From Pseudarthrobacter raffinosi (GTDB lineage: Bacteria > Actinomycetota > Actinomycetes > Actinomycetales > Micrococcaceae): a DNA stretch of 64,000 nt. The translations under genes were made by a program, and so were the position numbers. Below are positions 25,266 through 33,105 of this stretch, piece after piece; within the stretch, counting starts at the first letter, position 1, and each line of letters begins with the position of its first letter. The stretch covers positions 183,072 through 247,071 of the forward strand of contig NZ_JAMXBH010000003.1 of NCBI RefSeq assembly GCF_023913735.1, written 5' to 3'. The notes under the pieces were generated by a model. It saw nothing but the letters and a program-made list of their open reading frames with translations. It searched no databases and was not told the origin of the DNA.

Positions 25266-26182
25266 TTACGGCCTCCATAGTTGACCGGAACGGAAAGTGC
25301 CGCTTCGACCTCCAAGCGATCCCAATAATCCGGTCCAAGCCGGGCAATGTACTCCCCGTGATCCCGGGTGCCGCGGATGTTTGCCTGCAGCCAGTCGCGT
25401 AGCCGCCGCGGATCGCGGGCGAGCTCGGACCAGCGGCGGCTGAACCCGTCGTCGCGGTCATAGTAGCCCTGGACCGAATGCGGATGCGCGCCACGGGGAC
25501 AGTGGACCACTGCGTCGACTGCGTGGGACGGAACGATGGTGCGGTTCGGATCGGAGCGGATGACGGCGTCGTCGACTATTTCCTCAACGGTAACGATGAC
25601 CTTCCTGGCGGCGAACGCAGCTTCGGCCTGCACCCCGAGAATGCCCCAAGCCTGAATGTTGCCCGCCCTGTCTGCCCGCTGCGCGTGAATGATCGTCACG
25701 TCGGGATTAAGTGCCGGGACCACGTGGATTTCCTCCCCGCCGTATGGATCCGTGACGGATCGGATCCGGCCGTTCAGCGCCACCAGATCGCTTCCCCGGT
25801 AGGAGTTGATCGGATAGAAGGGAAGTTTCGAGGCGCCCGCAAGGTACCGGCAAACCATGCCCCCATGACTGTATTCCTCAAGGTCCAGCGGAGCCGGGTC
25901 CGAGTTCTCCACCCGCCGCCGCAGTTCGTGGAGTGAACCCGCCGAACTGTTGCCTACAAAGGAGCCGATGACCCCCTTCAGGCAATCCGATGCCAGGAGC
26001 TGATCAATCAGCACGTCCCCGGTCATCCTGGCCAGCGTCAGGTCACGGAACCCCTGCCGGATTATTTCGTGGGCCGCCGCCACCGGAACCAGGTGCCCGA
26101 ATCCTTCGATGGCCACGATCTGGCCGTCCCGGACGTGTTCCGCGACGGCCTCGCTGAGGGTTGTACTCTTGTCCACCGACAT
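25262..26182 (-). CDS. CoA-transferase alpha subunit, glutaconate CoA-transferase (GctA)-like
   Basis: The 306-residue subunit shows the class I fold: TLSEAVAEHVRDGQIVAIEGF at the start, GSFVGNSSAG, and the C-terminal block VVPALNPDVTIIHAQRADRAG followed by GNIQAWGILG. ATG 26182 has GAGGGG upstream. It lies 11 bases after the MaoC gene and overlaps the beta subunit by four bases. Together the pair activates a carboxylic acid to its CoA ester; next to TctABC and beta-oxidation genes the acid is probably the imported dicarboxylate. Confidence 0.87.
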   Translation of the reverse strand: MSVDKSTTLSEAVAEHVRDGQIVAIEGFGHLVPVAAAHEIIRQGFRDLTLARMTGDVLIDQLLASDCLKGVIGSFVGNSSAGSLHELRRRVENSDPAPLDLEEYSHGGMVCRYLAGASKLPFYPINSYRGSDLVALNGRIRSVTDPYGGEEIHVVPALNPDVTIIHAQRADRAGNIQAWGILGVQAEAAFAARKVIVTVEEIVDDAVIRSDPNRTIVPSHAVDAVVHCPRGAHPHSVQGYYDRDDGFSRRWSELARDPRRLRDWLQANIRGTRDHGEYIARLGPDYWDRLEVEAALSVPVNYGGRK

Positions 26183-26193
26183 GCCGTTGCCCC

Positions 26194-26649
26194 TCAGCCG
26201 ACCATCAAGGAAACTGTTTCGGCCACACAGGCCGGCCGGATCCCGTGCTCGAGTTCAATCTCATGACGGATCACCACCTGGCTGCCTTGGGCGGCCGGCG
26301 TCACGGAGACGAGTGTGAGGCGGCTGCGGACCCGGGAACCCGCCGGGACCGGACTGGGGAACCGGACCTTGTTCAGCCCGTAGTTAACGATCATCTTCAG
26401 TCCGTGGACCCGGTAAACCTCTTTTGCGAAGAACGGGATCATCGACAGGGTCAGATAGCCATGGGCGACAGGACGCCCGAACGGTCCCGTGGCCGCTCTC
26501 TCCGGATCGACGTGGATCCACTGATGGTCACCGGTCACATCGGCAAACCCTTGAATCCGGTCCTGCTGGACACTGTGCCACCCGCTTACACCCAGTTCTG
26601 CGCCGATGAGCGGCTCGAGGTCAGATAGGCCATGTAGTTCCCTCACCAT
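26194..26649 (-). CDS. MaoC-type (R)-specific enoyl-CoA hydratase
   Basis: A 151-residue single hot-dog domain with the hydratase-2 motif intact: FADVTGDHQWIHVDPERA, then GPFGRPVAHGYLTLSM. Asp and His of the first part are the catalytic pair. It hydrates trans-2-enoyl-CoA to (R)-3-hydroxyacyl-CoA. It is the only enoyl-CoA hydratase I find in the CoA module (no crotonase), so it would carry the hydration step of the pathway. ATG 26649 has GGGAG six bases upstream. It sits between the second tctC (76-base gap) and gctA-like genes in one transcription unit. Confidence 0.9.
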   Translation of the reverse strand: MVRELHGLSDLEPLIGAELGVSGWHSVQQDRIQGFADVTGDHQWIHVDPERAATGPFGRPVAHGYLTLSMIPFFAKEVYRVHGLKMIVNYGLNKVRFPSPVPAGSRVRSRLTLVSVTPAAQGSQVVIRHEIELEHGIRPACVAETVSLMVG

Positions 26650-26725
26650 GAAAATCTCCCATTTGATTTGTTGCGGATTTGTTGGCCTGAACGTGACCGA
26701 AAGCTACTGCGGCCCAGTCGCCGGT

Positions 26726-27715
26726 TCACCGGCCAAGGATCGGTTCATAAAGCGCCTTGATCTGCGCAAAGTTGGCGCCCAGCTCGTCGGCACCAATAAA
26801 TTCCTTCGGCACAAAGTTCTTTCCGATCTGCGCAACGACCTTTGGATCACCGAGGCACGTTTCGAGTTCGCGTTCCAGTGTGGAAACGACGGCGTCCGGG
26901 AGGCCCTTGGGACCGAACAAGCCGTAAATCGACGTTGCATTCACCAGGTCCGGGAACCCCAGTTCGGCCAACGTCGGTATGTCGGGGAGCCAGCCAAGCC
27001 GTTCAGGGGTGGTGGCGGCAAACGGAAGGAAGGACCCGTCGGCGATCCGTGCCTGGACGTCCGGATGGTCATTGATGAAAAGCGCATCCACATGCCCGCC
27101 CAACAGATTGGTGGTCATTTCCGCGTTGCCCGAGGCTGGTACGGCGGTGACCTCAACGCCGTAGTCATTTTTCAGCCGCTGCAGTTCGATGGCTGCTGGA
27201 CTCGTAGCGCCCGGAACCCCCATCGTGATTGCTCCGGGATCCGCCCTGGCCGCTTCGAAGAGCTCTGCTGCGTCCTTATACGGGGAGTCCGTTCCGACGA
27301 CGATCAGGGTCGGATTATCGGCCATCACACCGATGGGTTCAACGTCCGCAAGACTGTAGCTCAGCGAGTTGACCAGAGGGGCCATGACGAGCGTGCCGGT
27401 AGTACCGAGCGCCAGGGTCTGGCCGTCGGGTTTAGCGCTCGCCAGCTCCTGCATCGCCACGGCGCCGCTGCCGCCGGGCTTGTTTTCGACGACGAAGGCC
27501 TCCCCGAGGCTGTCCCCCAAACAGGCTGCAACCGAACGGGCGGTAAGATCCGAAGGTCCGCCGGCGGCATAGGGCATGAGGATGGTGACCGGCTTCGCAG
27601 GGTAGTCGGATCCGGCGTTCCGGGCGGTGCCGGAACCGTTCGCCCCGCATGATGCCAAGGCCAGGGATGCCAAGGCAAGCCCGGCGGTTATTTGGAGGCG
27701 TAATGCGTTCTTCAA
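26726..27715 (-). CDS. tctC: TctC substrate-binding protein, set 2 (second binding protein)
   Basis: A 329-residue lipoprotein with lipobox LALASC, then YPAKPVTILMPYAAGGPSDL, GVPGATSPAAIELQ and LLGGHVDALFIND. The start is TTG 27715 (GGGAG upstream), overlapping the tctA stop by four bases. It is the second of two binding proteins in this operon; the first is at 29856-30863. They share most blocks (for example ENKPGGSGAVAMQELASAKP) but differ in the ligand-loop regions, so they may present different acids to one TctAB channel. Confidence 0.9.
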   Translation of the reverse strand: MKNALRLQITAGLALASLALASCGANGSGTARNAGSDYPAKPVTILMPYAAGGPSDLTARSVAACLGDSLGEAFVVENKPGGSGAVAMQELASAKPDGQTLALGTTGTLVMAPLVNSLSYSLADVEPIGVMADNPTLIVVGTDSPYKDAAELFEAARADPGAITMGVPGATSPAAIELQRLKNDYGVEVTAVPASGNAEMTTNLLGGHVDALFINDHPDVQARIADGSFLPFAATTPERLGWLPDIPTLAELGFPDLVNATSIYGLFGPKGLPDAVVSTLERELETCLGDPKVVAQIGKNFVPKEFIGADELGANFAQIKALYEPILGR

Positions 27716-29298
27716 GGTGCTCCCTTGTCTTTCTGTCGAATTGAATTTGATAGCGCGGCGGGAGCGTGGACGAGCGTATTGCTCTCTTCCGGGCCTGCAG
27801 CGGCTGCGCGGCGCGTGCCCTGCCGCCGCCGGCTGCGGGTGATGAATCCGTACAAAATGAACAGCCCGATCAGGATAAAGATCGCCGCGGACACCGGATC
27901 CGAGGCGAAAATGCCGAAGCTGCCTTCGGAGATCAGCATCGTCTGGCGGAAGGATTTCTCCAGGATCGGACCCAGGATGAACGCCAGCACCAGCGGGCCG
28001 GGGTCAAAGTGTGCCTTGATCATGACCCAGCCAAGAACCCCGAACACCAACACCACCCACATGTCGAACGGGTTGTTGTTGATGGAGAAGACGCCGACCA
28101 TGACCACCAGCAGCGCGAAGGTCGAAAGGATCCCCGCCCGTACACGGAGCATCTGGATAAAGACTCCGACCAGGGGAATGTTGAGGATGATCAGCATCAG
28201 ATTGCCGATGTACATTGACGCCACGACACCCCAGAAGACATTTGGATGGTCATTGATCAGCTGCGGCCCCGGGGTGATGCCGTGCAGCAGGAGCGCTCCG
28301 TAGATCAAGGCCAGCACCACGTTGGACGGGATGCCTAAAACGAGCAGCGGAATGAATGCCGAGGTCGAGGATGCGTTATTCGCTGTCTCGGGACCGGCGA
28401 CACCCTCGATGGCCCCCTTGCCGAACCTGCTGGGATCCTTGGCGCGGCGTTTCTCCATGGCATAGGACGCGAGCGATGAGATGACGCCGCCGCCGCCGGG
28501 CAGGACGCCGATGAAGAAGCCCAGCACGGAACCACGGGCTATGGCGCCGGAGGAATCCTTGAAGTCTTTGCGGGAGGGCCAGATATTTTTGATTTTGGTG
28601 GTGACGGCCTGGCCCTTTTCGCTCCGCTCGAGGCTGTGGAGCAGTTCTCCTACGCCGAAAAGTCCCATGGCGATAGCGACGAAATCCAACCCGCCCAGCA
28701 GCGACGTCTGGCCGAATGTGAAGCGTGCGGTTCCGGTAACGGGGTCCTGGCCCACGGTCGAGAGCAGGAGGCCGACTCCTGCCATGAACAGGCTCTTGAC
28801 CGTTGAACCGGTGCCGAGGGAGGTCACCAGGAAGAGTCCCAGAATCATGATGGCGACGTAGCCGGCCGGGCCGACCGCGACGGCTACCTTGGAAAGCAGC
28901 GGGGCCAGGAAGGTCAGGCCGACAATGGCTACCGTACCGCCGATGAAGGATCCGATCGCGGAAATGCCCAGCGCTGTCCCGGCCCTGCCCTGCTTGGTCA
29001 TTTGATAACCGTCAAAGGTGGTAACCACCGAGGCGGCCTCGCCGGGAAGACGCAGCAGTACCGAGGTAATCGTGCCGCCGTACATGGAGCCGTAGTAGAT
29101 ACCGGCCAGCATGATCACCGCCCCGACCGGATCCATCGTGTAGGTGATCGGCAGCAGGAGCGCGATGGTGGCGGTCGGACCCAGCCCCGGCAAAACGCCG
29201 ATGGCGGTTCCGATGACCACGCCGATGAAGACGAACAGCAGGTTCATCGGGTCGAAGGCTACAGAGAAGCCCTGGCCCAGGTTGTTCAGGGCGTCCAT
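27712..29298 (-). CDS. tctA: TctA large membrane subunit, set 2
   Basis: A 528-residue permease with all TctA blocks (GVLPGLGPTATIALLLP, RLPGEAASVVTTFDGY, GVLPGGGGVISSLASY, AGPETANNASSTSAFIPLL). It is very similar to set 1 TctA (21151-22797); they diverge mainly in the last 60 residues, where this protein has a short basic tail (RSRRRQGTRRA). ATG 29298 is two bases from the tctB stop, and the tctC start overlaps its own stop, which means tight coupling. It moves a carboxylate across the membrane with TctB. Confidence 0.93.
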   Translation of the reverse strand: MDALNNLGQGFSVAFDPMNLLFVFIGVVIGTAIGVLPGLGPTATIALLLPITYTMDPVGAVIMLAGIYYGSMYGGTITSVLLRLPGEAASVVTTFDGYQMTKQGRAGTALGISAIGSFIGGTVAIVGLTFLAPLLSKVAVAVGPAGYVAIMILGLFLVTSLGTGSTVKSLFMAGVGLLLSTVGQDPVTGTARFTFGQTSLLGGLDFVAIAMGLFGVGELLHSLERSEKGQAVTTKIKNIWPSRKDFKDSSGAIARGSVLGFFIGVLPGGGGVISSLASYAMEKRRAKDPSRFGKGAIEGVAGPETANNASSTSAFIPLLVLGIPSNVVLALIYGALLLHGITPGPQLINDHPNVFWGVVASMYIGNLMLIILNIPLVGVFIQMLRVRAGILSTFALLVVMVGVFSINNNPFDMWVVLVFGVLGWVMIKAHFDPGPLVLAFILGPILEKSFRQTMLISEGSFGIFASDPVSAAIFILIGLFILYGFITRSRRRQGTRRAAAAGPEESNTLVHAPAALSNSIRQKDKGAP

Positions 29299-29299
29299 A

Positions 29300-29845
29300 T
29301 CAGAATCCGATCGTCCGGGGCAGGGTGGTGACTACGATGTCGTCCGGAAACGGAACACCGAGCAGGCCCGCAAAGATAACGTGCAGCACGACGGCGCCTC
29401 CGACGGCAAGTGGTATGGTCCAGCGCCACGGCTCACGGCCGAAGGCCCGCAGCCAGAGCATTAGCATCAAAAATGCCGGAATCAGGAAGCCGATGGACTC
29501 AAAAAGCACTACAAACACGCACAGGCTGCCCACACCGCCTGCAATACCCGCCGTCCGTCGGGTCCAGGTTTCGGGAACCGCCGAGTCCGGAACGAGTGTG
29601 AGGATGGCCGCGGTGATAGTCACCGCTATCGAAACGATAAACGGCCACAGGCCGGGGCCGGGGCTGTTCAGTTCTCCCAGCGAGAGCCGCCACGAACCGA
29701 TCACGGCCGAGACGCCGGCCGCGACCAGGACAAGCGGAACAAGGCGGCGCTGCTGATGCCCTGGCCGGTCATTCTTTCCTGCCGGCGGGCGGTCATACTC
29801 CAGTTCCGCAGGTCCAAGAGCGAGCTTCGTCATATCCATGCCCAT
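29300..29845 (-). CDS. tctB: TctB small membrane subunit, set 2
   Basis: A 181-residue, four-helix protein. LNSPGPGLWPFIVSIAV and VFVVLFESIGFLIPAFLMLM are characteristic and parallel set 1 TctB. The N-terminus has three in-frame ATGs (29845, 29839, 29833); no strong ribosome-binding site distinguishes them and I keep the first. It lies ten bases after tctC and one base before tctA. The gene order tctC-tctB-tctA-tctC differs from set 1 only by the extra distal binding protein. Confidence 0.88.
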   Translation of the reverse strand: MGMDMTKLALGPAELEYDRPPAGKNDRPGHQQRRLVPLVLVAAGVSAVIGSWRLSLGELNSPGPGLWPFIVSIAVTITAAILTLVPDSAVPETWTRRTAGIAGGVGSLCVFVVLFESIGFLIPAFLMLMLWLRAFGREPWRWTIPLAVGGAVVLHVIFAGLLGVPFPDDIVVTTLPRTIGF

Positions 29846-29855
29846 TGCTGATTTG

Positions 29856-30863
29856 CTACTGCCCTAGGATCGGTTTGTAGAGGTCCTGCATTGCGGTGAA
29901 CGCAGTCTGCAGCTCCTCCGACCCGTCGAACTCGTCGGGTACAAACCGGTCGCCGATCTGCTCGACAATGGCCGGATCAGCGGCGCACGTTTCAAGCTCC
30001 GCCTCGAGCTTGGAGAGAACGGCCGCCGGCATGCCCTTGGGACCGATGACGCCGAACACCGAAACGGCGTTGACCAGTTCCTTGAATCCAACTTCGGCCA
30101 GCGTCGGAACCTGGGGGTACCAGGCGGCGCGTTCCGGGCTGCTGATTGCAAGCGGCTTAAAGGAACCGTCCTCGATCCGCGCCGCAACGTCGGAATGGTC
30201 CGTAATGAACAGTGCGTCGACATGGCCGCCGAGCAGGTTCGTGGTCATTTCCGCGTTGCCGGCGGTCGGAACTGCCGTGACCTCGATGCCGTATTCGTCC
30301 TTCAGCCGCTTCAGCTCGATCGCCGCGGAGGTTGTCGCCCCGGGAACCGCGACGCTGAACTTTCCGGGAGTGGCCTTGGCCGCCGCGAAAAATTCCTGCG
30401 CATTGGCATACGGCGAATCAGCACCGACCACGAGCACCGTGGGCATCTCGGCCATGACTCCGACCGAGGTGAAGTCAGCAAGGCTGTAGCCCAACTCATT
30501 GACGATCGGGTTCATAACCAGCGGGCCGTTGGTGCCGAGCCCGAGCGTGTGGCCGTCCGGCTTGGCGCTGGCCAACTCCTGCATGGCTACCGCGCCGCTG
30601 CCGCCAGGCTTGTTCTCAACCAGGACAGGCTGGCCGAGGCTGCCTTCGAGGCAGGACGCGTAAGCCAGGGCCGTCAACGACGAGGGGCCGCCGGCGGCGA
30701 AGGGGACCAGGAAGCGTACGGGCTTTTTTGGGTAGTCCGTTCCGCCCTCCTTGGCACTGGCTGCCCCGCCGCCTCCGCAGCCCACAAGAGCCAGGCAGAG
30801 CCCCACGAGGCCCACAGAGACCTTCAAATGCATTTCGCTTCGCTTTTTCAACACGGACCTCAT
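29856..30863 (-). CDS. tctC: TctC substrate-binding protein, set 2 (first binding protein)
   Basis: A 335-residue lipoprotein. The basic N-terminus and LVGLCLALVGCGG supply a lipobox. The mature part has YPKKPVRFLVPFAAGGPSSL, AVPGATTSAAIELK, LLGGHVDALFITD and GPKGMP. ATG 30863 is used; an in-frame ATG at 30833 (MHLKVSVG) would give a more standard short signal. It heads the seven-gene unit running to 24420. A 20-base element matching one before the glutaryl-CoA-type dehydrogenase gene (19 of 20) lies 81 bases upstream, so the LysR protein at 36191 is the likely regulator. Confidence 0.9.
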   Translation of the reverse strand: MRSVLKKRSEMHLKVSVGLVGLCLALVGCGGGGAASAKEGGTDYPKKPVRFLVPFAAGGPSSLTALAYASCLEGSLGQPVLVENKPGGSGAVAMQELASAKPDGHTLGLGTNGPLVMNPIVNELGYSLADFTSVGVMAEMPTVLVVGADSPYANAQEFFAAAKATPGKFSVAVPGATTSAAIELKRLKDEYGIEVTAVPTAGNAEMTTNLLGGHVDALFITDHSDVAARIEDGSFKPLAISSPERAAWYPQVPTLAEVGFKELVNAVSVFGVIGPKGMPAAVLSKLEAELETCAADPAIVEQIGDRFVPDEFDGSEELQTAFTAMQDLYKPILGQ

Positions 30864-30944
30864 CGTCGTTTGGGTTGGTGGTGGTTTTGCACGTTGTTTT
30901 GGTTGCTGCTGTGTTAGCTAGATCACTCTCGCAGAGTGTCCCAT

Positions 30945-30964
30945 TCGAATCCAATACCAAATGG
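30945..30964 (-). promoter_or_regulatory. LysR-type element, copy 1 (before tctC set 2)
   Basis: On the minus strand this reads CCATTTGGTATTGGATTCGA. It differs at one position from the element at 37127-37146 and shares the core GTATTGGAYNCGA with 36037-36049. It lies 81 bases before the tctC start and points toward it. A further dyad, CACTCT-CGC-AGAGTG, is at 30924-30938. The likely binder is the LysR protein at 36191 (inference). Confidence 0.65.
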
Positions 30965-30969
30965 GACGC

Positions 30970-31020
30970 CGATTGATGTGTTGTGAGCATCAATCGCCAG
31001 GCGGATTGTCGCGGCGACAA
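30970..31020. repeat. Two inverted repeats between thiolase stop and tctC promoter
   Basis: CGATTGATG (30970-30978) pairs with CATCAATCG (30988-30996) around a nine-base loop. TTGTCGC-G-GCGACAA forms a perfect 15-base palindrome at 31006-31020. They follow the thiolase operon (stop at 31081) and precede tctC on the same strand. A terminator for the first and a protein site for the second are both possible. Confidence 0.45.
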
Positions 31021-31080
31021 CCGGCGCTGCAAAGTCACCCGTCGTCGGCTTTATTCCGCGATTTCAGCGAAAAATCCGCG

Positions 31081-32265
31081 TCAAACTCTTTCGAGCAACA
31101 TCGCGGTACCTTGCCCGAGCCCCACGCACATGGTTGCCAGGCCCCTGGCCGCGCCTTCGCGCTCCATCCTGCCCAGCAGAGTAACGGCGATTCGTGCACC
31201 GGAGGAACCAAGGGGGTGGCCGAGCGCGATTGCGCCGCCGTCCCGGTTCACGATCTCCTCGTTCATTCCCAGCCTGCGCATGCAGGCCAATGCCTGCACC
31301 GCGAAGGCCTCATTGAGCTCGATCGCACCCACGTCATCGAGTGACCAGCCGGCCCGCCCGAGCACCTTGAGCGTGGCCGGCACCGGGCCGATGCCCATGA
31401 TCTCCGGCGGCACACCCGCGGAGGCGCCATCGACGATTCGTGCCCGCGCGTGAAGGTTCAGCCGCTCGACGGCACGTCCGCTGGCAACGACGACGGCGGA
31501 GGCACCATCGTTGAGCGAACTGGAGTTTCCGGCGGTCACGACGCCGCCGGGGCGCACCACCGAGCGCAGACCCGCCAGCGCTTCGAGGGTCGTTTCCCGT
31601 CGGGGGCCCTCGTCCTCCTTGACGGCTCCCCTCTTGGTCTCCACCGGAACGATCTCCGCCAGGAAGCGGCCTTCGTCCACAGCAGCCAGGGCCCGTTGAT
31701 GCGAACGGAACGCGAAAGCATCTGCATCCTCCCGGGAGATACCATCCACACGCGCCAGCTCCTCTGCCGTTTCGGGCATTGAAAAGGTGGATTTGGGGCG
31801 TTCATGGAACTTCGGATTTAAGAAGCGTGAACCGATGGAGGTATCGGCTATTTCGCCCGGGCGTCCGAATGCCTTTTCGGGCTTCGCCAGCACCCAGGGG
31901 GCCCGGGACATGGATTCCACTCCGCCGGCCACCACAATATCCGCCGCACCTGACTTGATCATCTGCGATGCGATGATGATGGCGCTGAGTCCGGAGGCGC
32001 AGAGCCGGTTCACGGTCATCCCCGGGACACTGTCAGGGAACCCTGCGAGCAGGGATGCCATCCGCGCCACATTGCGGTTGTCCTCTCCCGCCTGGTTGGT
32101 GTTGCCCAGGATGACCTCATCGACGTCGGCAGCCTCGATTCCTGCCCGCCGGACAGCTTCGCCGAGAACGAGCGCCGCCAGGTCATCCGGCCGGACACCG
32201 GACAGTGAGCCACCGTAGCGCCCGACCGGGGTGCGCACCCCGCCCACCAGGAATGCTTCAGCCAT
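31081..32265 (-). CDS. Thiolase (acetyl-CoA acyltransferase)
   Basis: A 394-residue degradative thiolase. The acylated Cys lies in NRLCASGLSA (about residue 89), the His in GGAIALGHPLGSSGAR and the second Cys in LATMCVGLGQG. It cleaves 3-oxoacyl-CoA with CoA to acetyl-CoA and a shortened acyl-CoA; with a dicarboxylyl substrate such as 3-oxoadipyl-CoA the product would be succinyl-CoA. I start at ATG 32265, with GGAGGAG seven bases upstream; it overlaps the SDR stop by one base (TGATG). It is the last gene of the operon that starts with the CaiB-type transferase at 35983. Confidence 0.93.
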   Translation of the reverse strand: MAEAFLVGGVRTPVGRYGGSLSGVRPDDLAALVLGEAVRRAGIEAADVDEVILGNTNQAGEDNRNVARMASLLAGFPDSVPGMTVNRLCASGLSAIIIASQMIKSGAADIVVAGGVESMSRAPWVLAKPEKAFGRPGEIADTSIGSRFLNPKFHERPKSTFSMPETAEELARVDGISREDADAFAFRSHQRALAAVDEGRFLAEIVPVETKRGAVKEDEGPRRETTLEALAGLRSVVRPGGVVTAGNSSSLNDGASAVVVASGRAVERLNLHARARIVDGASAGVPPEIMGIGPVPATLKVLGRAGWSLDDVGAIELNEAFAVQALACMRRLGMNEEIVNRDGGAIALGHPLGSSGARIAVTLLGRMEREGAARGLATMCVGLGQGTAMLLERV

Positions 32266-33041
32266 CAACGTGCTCCTCCATTGATATAGAGCGTCTGCCC
32301 GGAGACATATGAGGAATCATCGCTGGCGAAGAACGCAATGGCGGCGGCCACTTCCTCCGGCTCCCCGACCCGACCCAACGGAGTGCGTTCGGCCACGGAT
32401 TTCTGGTGCTCCTCCGGCGTGCTGCCGACCCGTCCAGCAGTCGCGGCAGTCATGGCCGTGGCGATGTAACCAGGTGCCACGGCGTTGACGTTGATATTGA
32501 ACGGACCCAGTTCCAGTGCCAGCGTGGCGGTGAGTCCCTGGATCCCCGCTTTGGCGGCAGCATAGTTAGCCTGCCCGCGGTTGCCGAGCGCGGAGCGGCT
32601 GCTCAGGCTGACAATCTTTCCGTACCGGGCCGGCACCATGAACTTCTGCGCGGCCTTGGCGCAGAGGTAGGCGCTGGTCAGGTTCGTGGCCAGGACGGAA
32701 TCCCAGTCCGGACGGTCCATTTTGAACAACATGTTGTCCCGGGTGATGCCTGCGTTGTTGACCAGGATGTCGACGCATCCGTGATCGGTGAAGATCCGCT
32801 CAAAGACCTCGGCAACCTGTTCCTCGCTGGTGACATCGCAGACGGCGCTGACTGCCGAACCTCCGGCCGCCACGACGGCGGCGTTTGAGCTGATCCCGGC
32901 GGCCGTGGCCGCTGCCCTCTCGGCATTCAAGTCCAGGATGGCAACTGTTGCGCCCTCCGCGGCCAGCCGGAGGGCCGTGGCAGCGCCGATGCCCTGCGCG
33001 CCGCCGGTGACGATGGCAGTCTTGTTTTTCAGCCTGTTCAT
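32265..33041 (-). CDS. Short-chain 3-hydroxyacyl-CoA dehydrogenase (FabG/PhaB-like)
   Basis: A 258-residue classical SDR: TGGAQGIG motif, LDLNAE (Asp selects NAD), NNAGITRD, the Ser in SLSSRSALGN, YAAAKAG and a C-terminal GQTLYINGGAR. NNAGITRDNMLFKM is typical of the FabG/acetoacetyl-CoA reductase branch. With a MaoC hydratase that makes (R)-3-hydroxyacyl-CoA, an SDR of (R)-specificity would be the right partner, and a thiolase follows directly. The start is ATG 33041, with GGGAG upstream. It is coupled to the thiolase gene. Confidence 0.9.
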   Translation of the reverse strand: MNRLKNKTAIVTGGAQGIGAATALRLAAEGATVAILDLNAERAAATAAGISSNAAVVAAGGSAVSAVCDVTSEEQVAEVFERIFTDHGCVDILVNNAGITRDNMLFKMDRPDWDSVLATNLTSAYLCAKAAQKFMVPARYGKIVSLSSRSALGNRGQANYAAAKAGIQGLTATLALELGPFNINVNAVAPGYIATAMTAATAGRVGSTPEEHQKSVAERTPLGRVGEPEEVAAAIAFFASDDSSYVSGQTLYINGGAR

Positions 33042-33105
33042 TGGCTCTCCCTCTTGGTTTGCTTTACGTTTCGATTGGCTTGGTCTTTGCAACAGGGGTG
33101 CGGCG

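Noticed and set aside
30924..30938. CACTCT-CGC-AGAGTG as a third TetR operator
   Set aside because: The arms are in the opposite order to the TGAGAG...CTCTCA sites and the inner GGAGTGCA block is absent.
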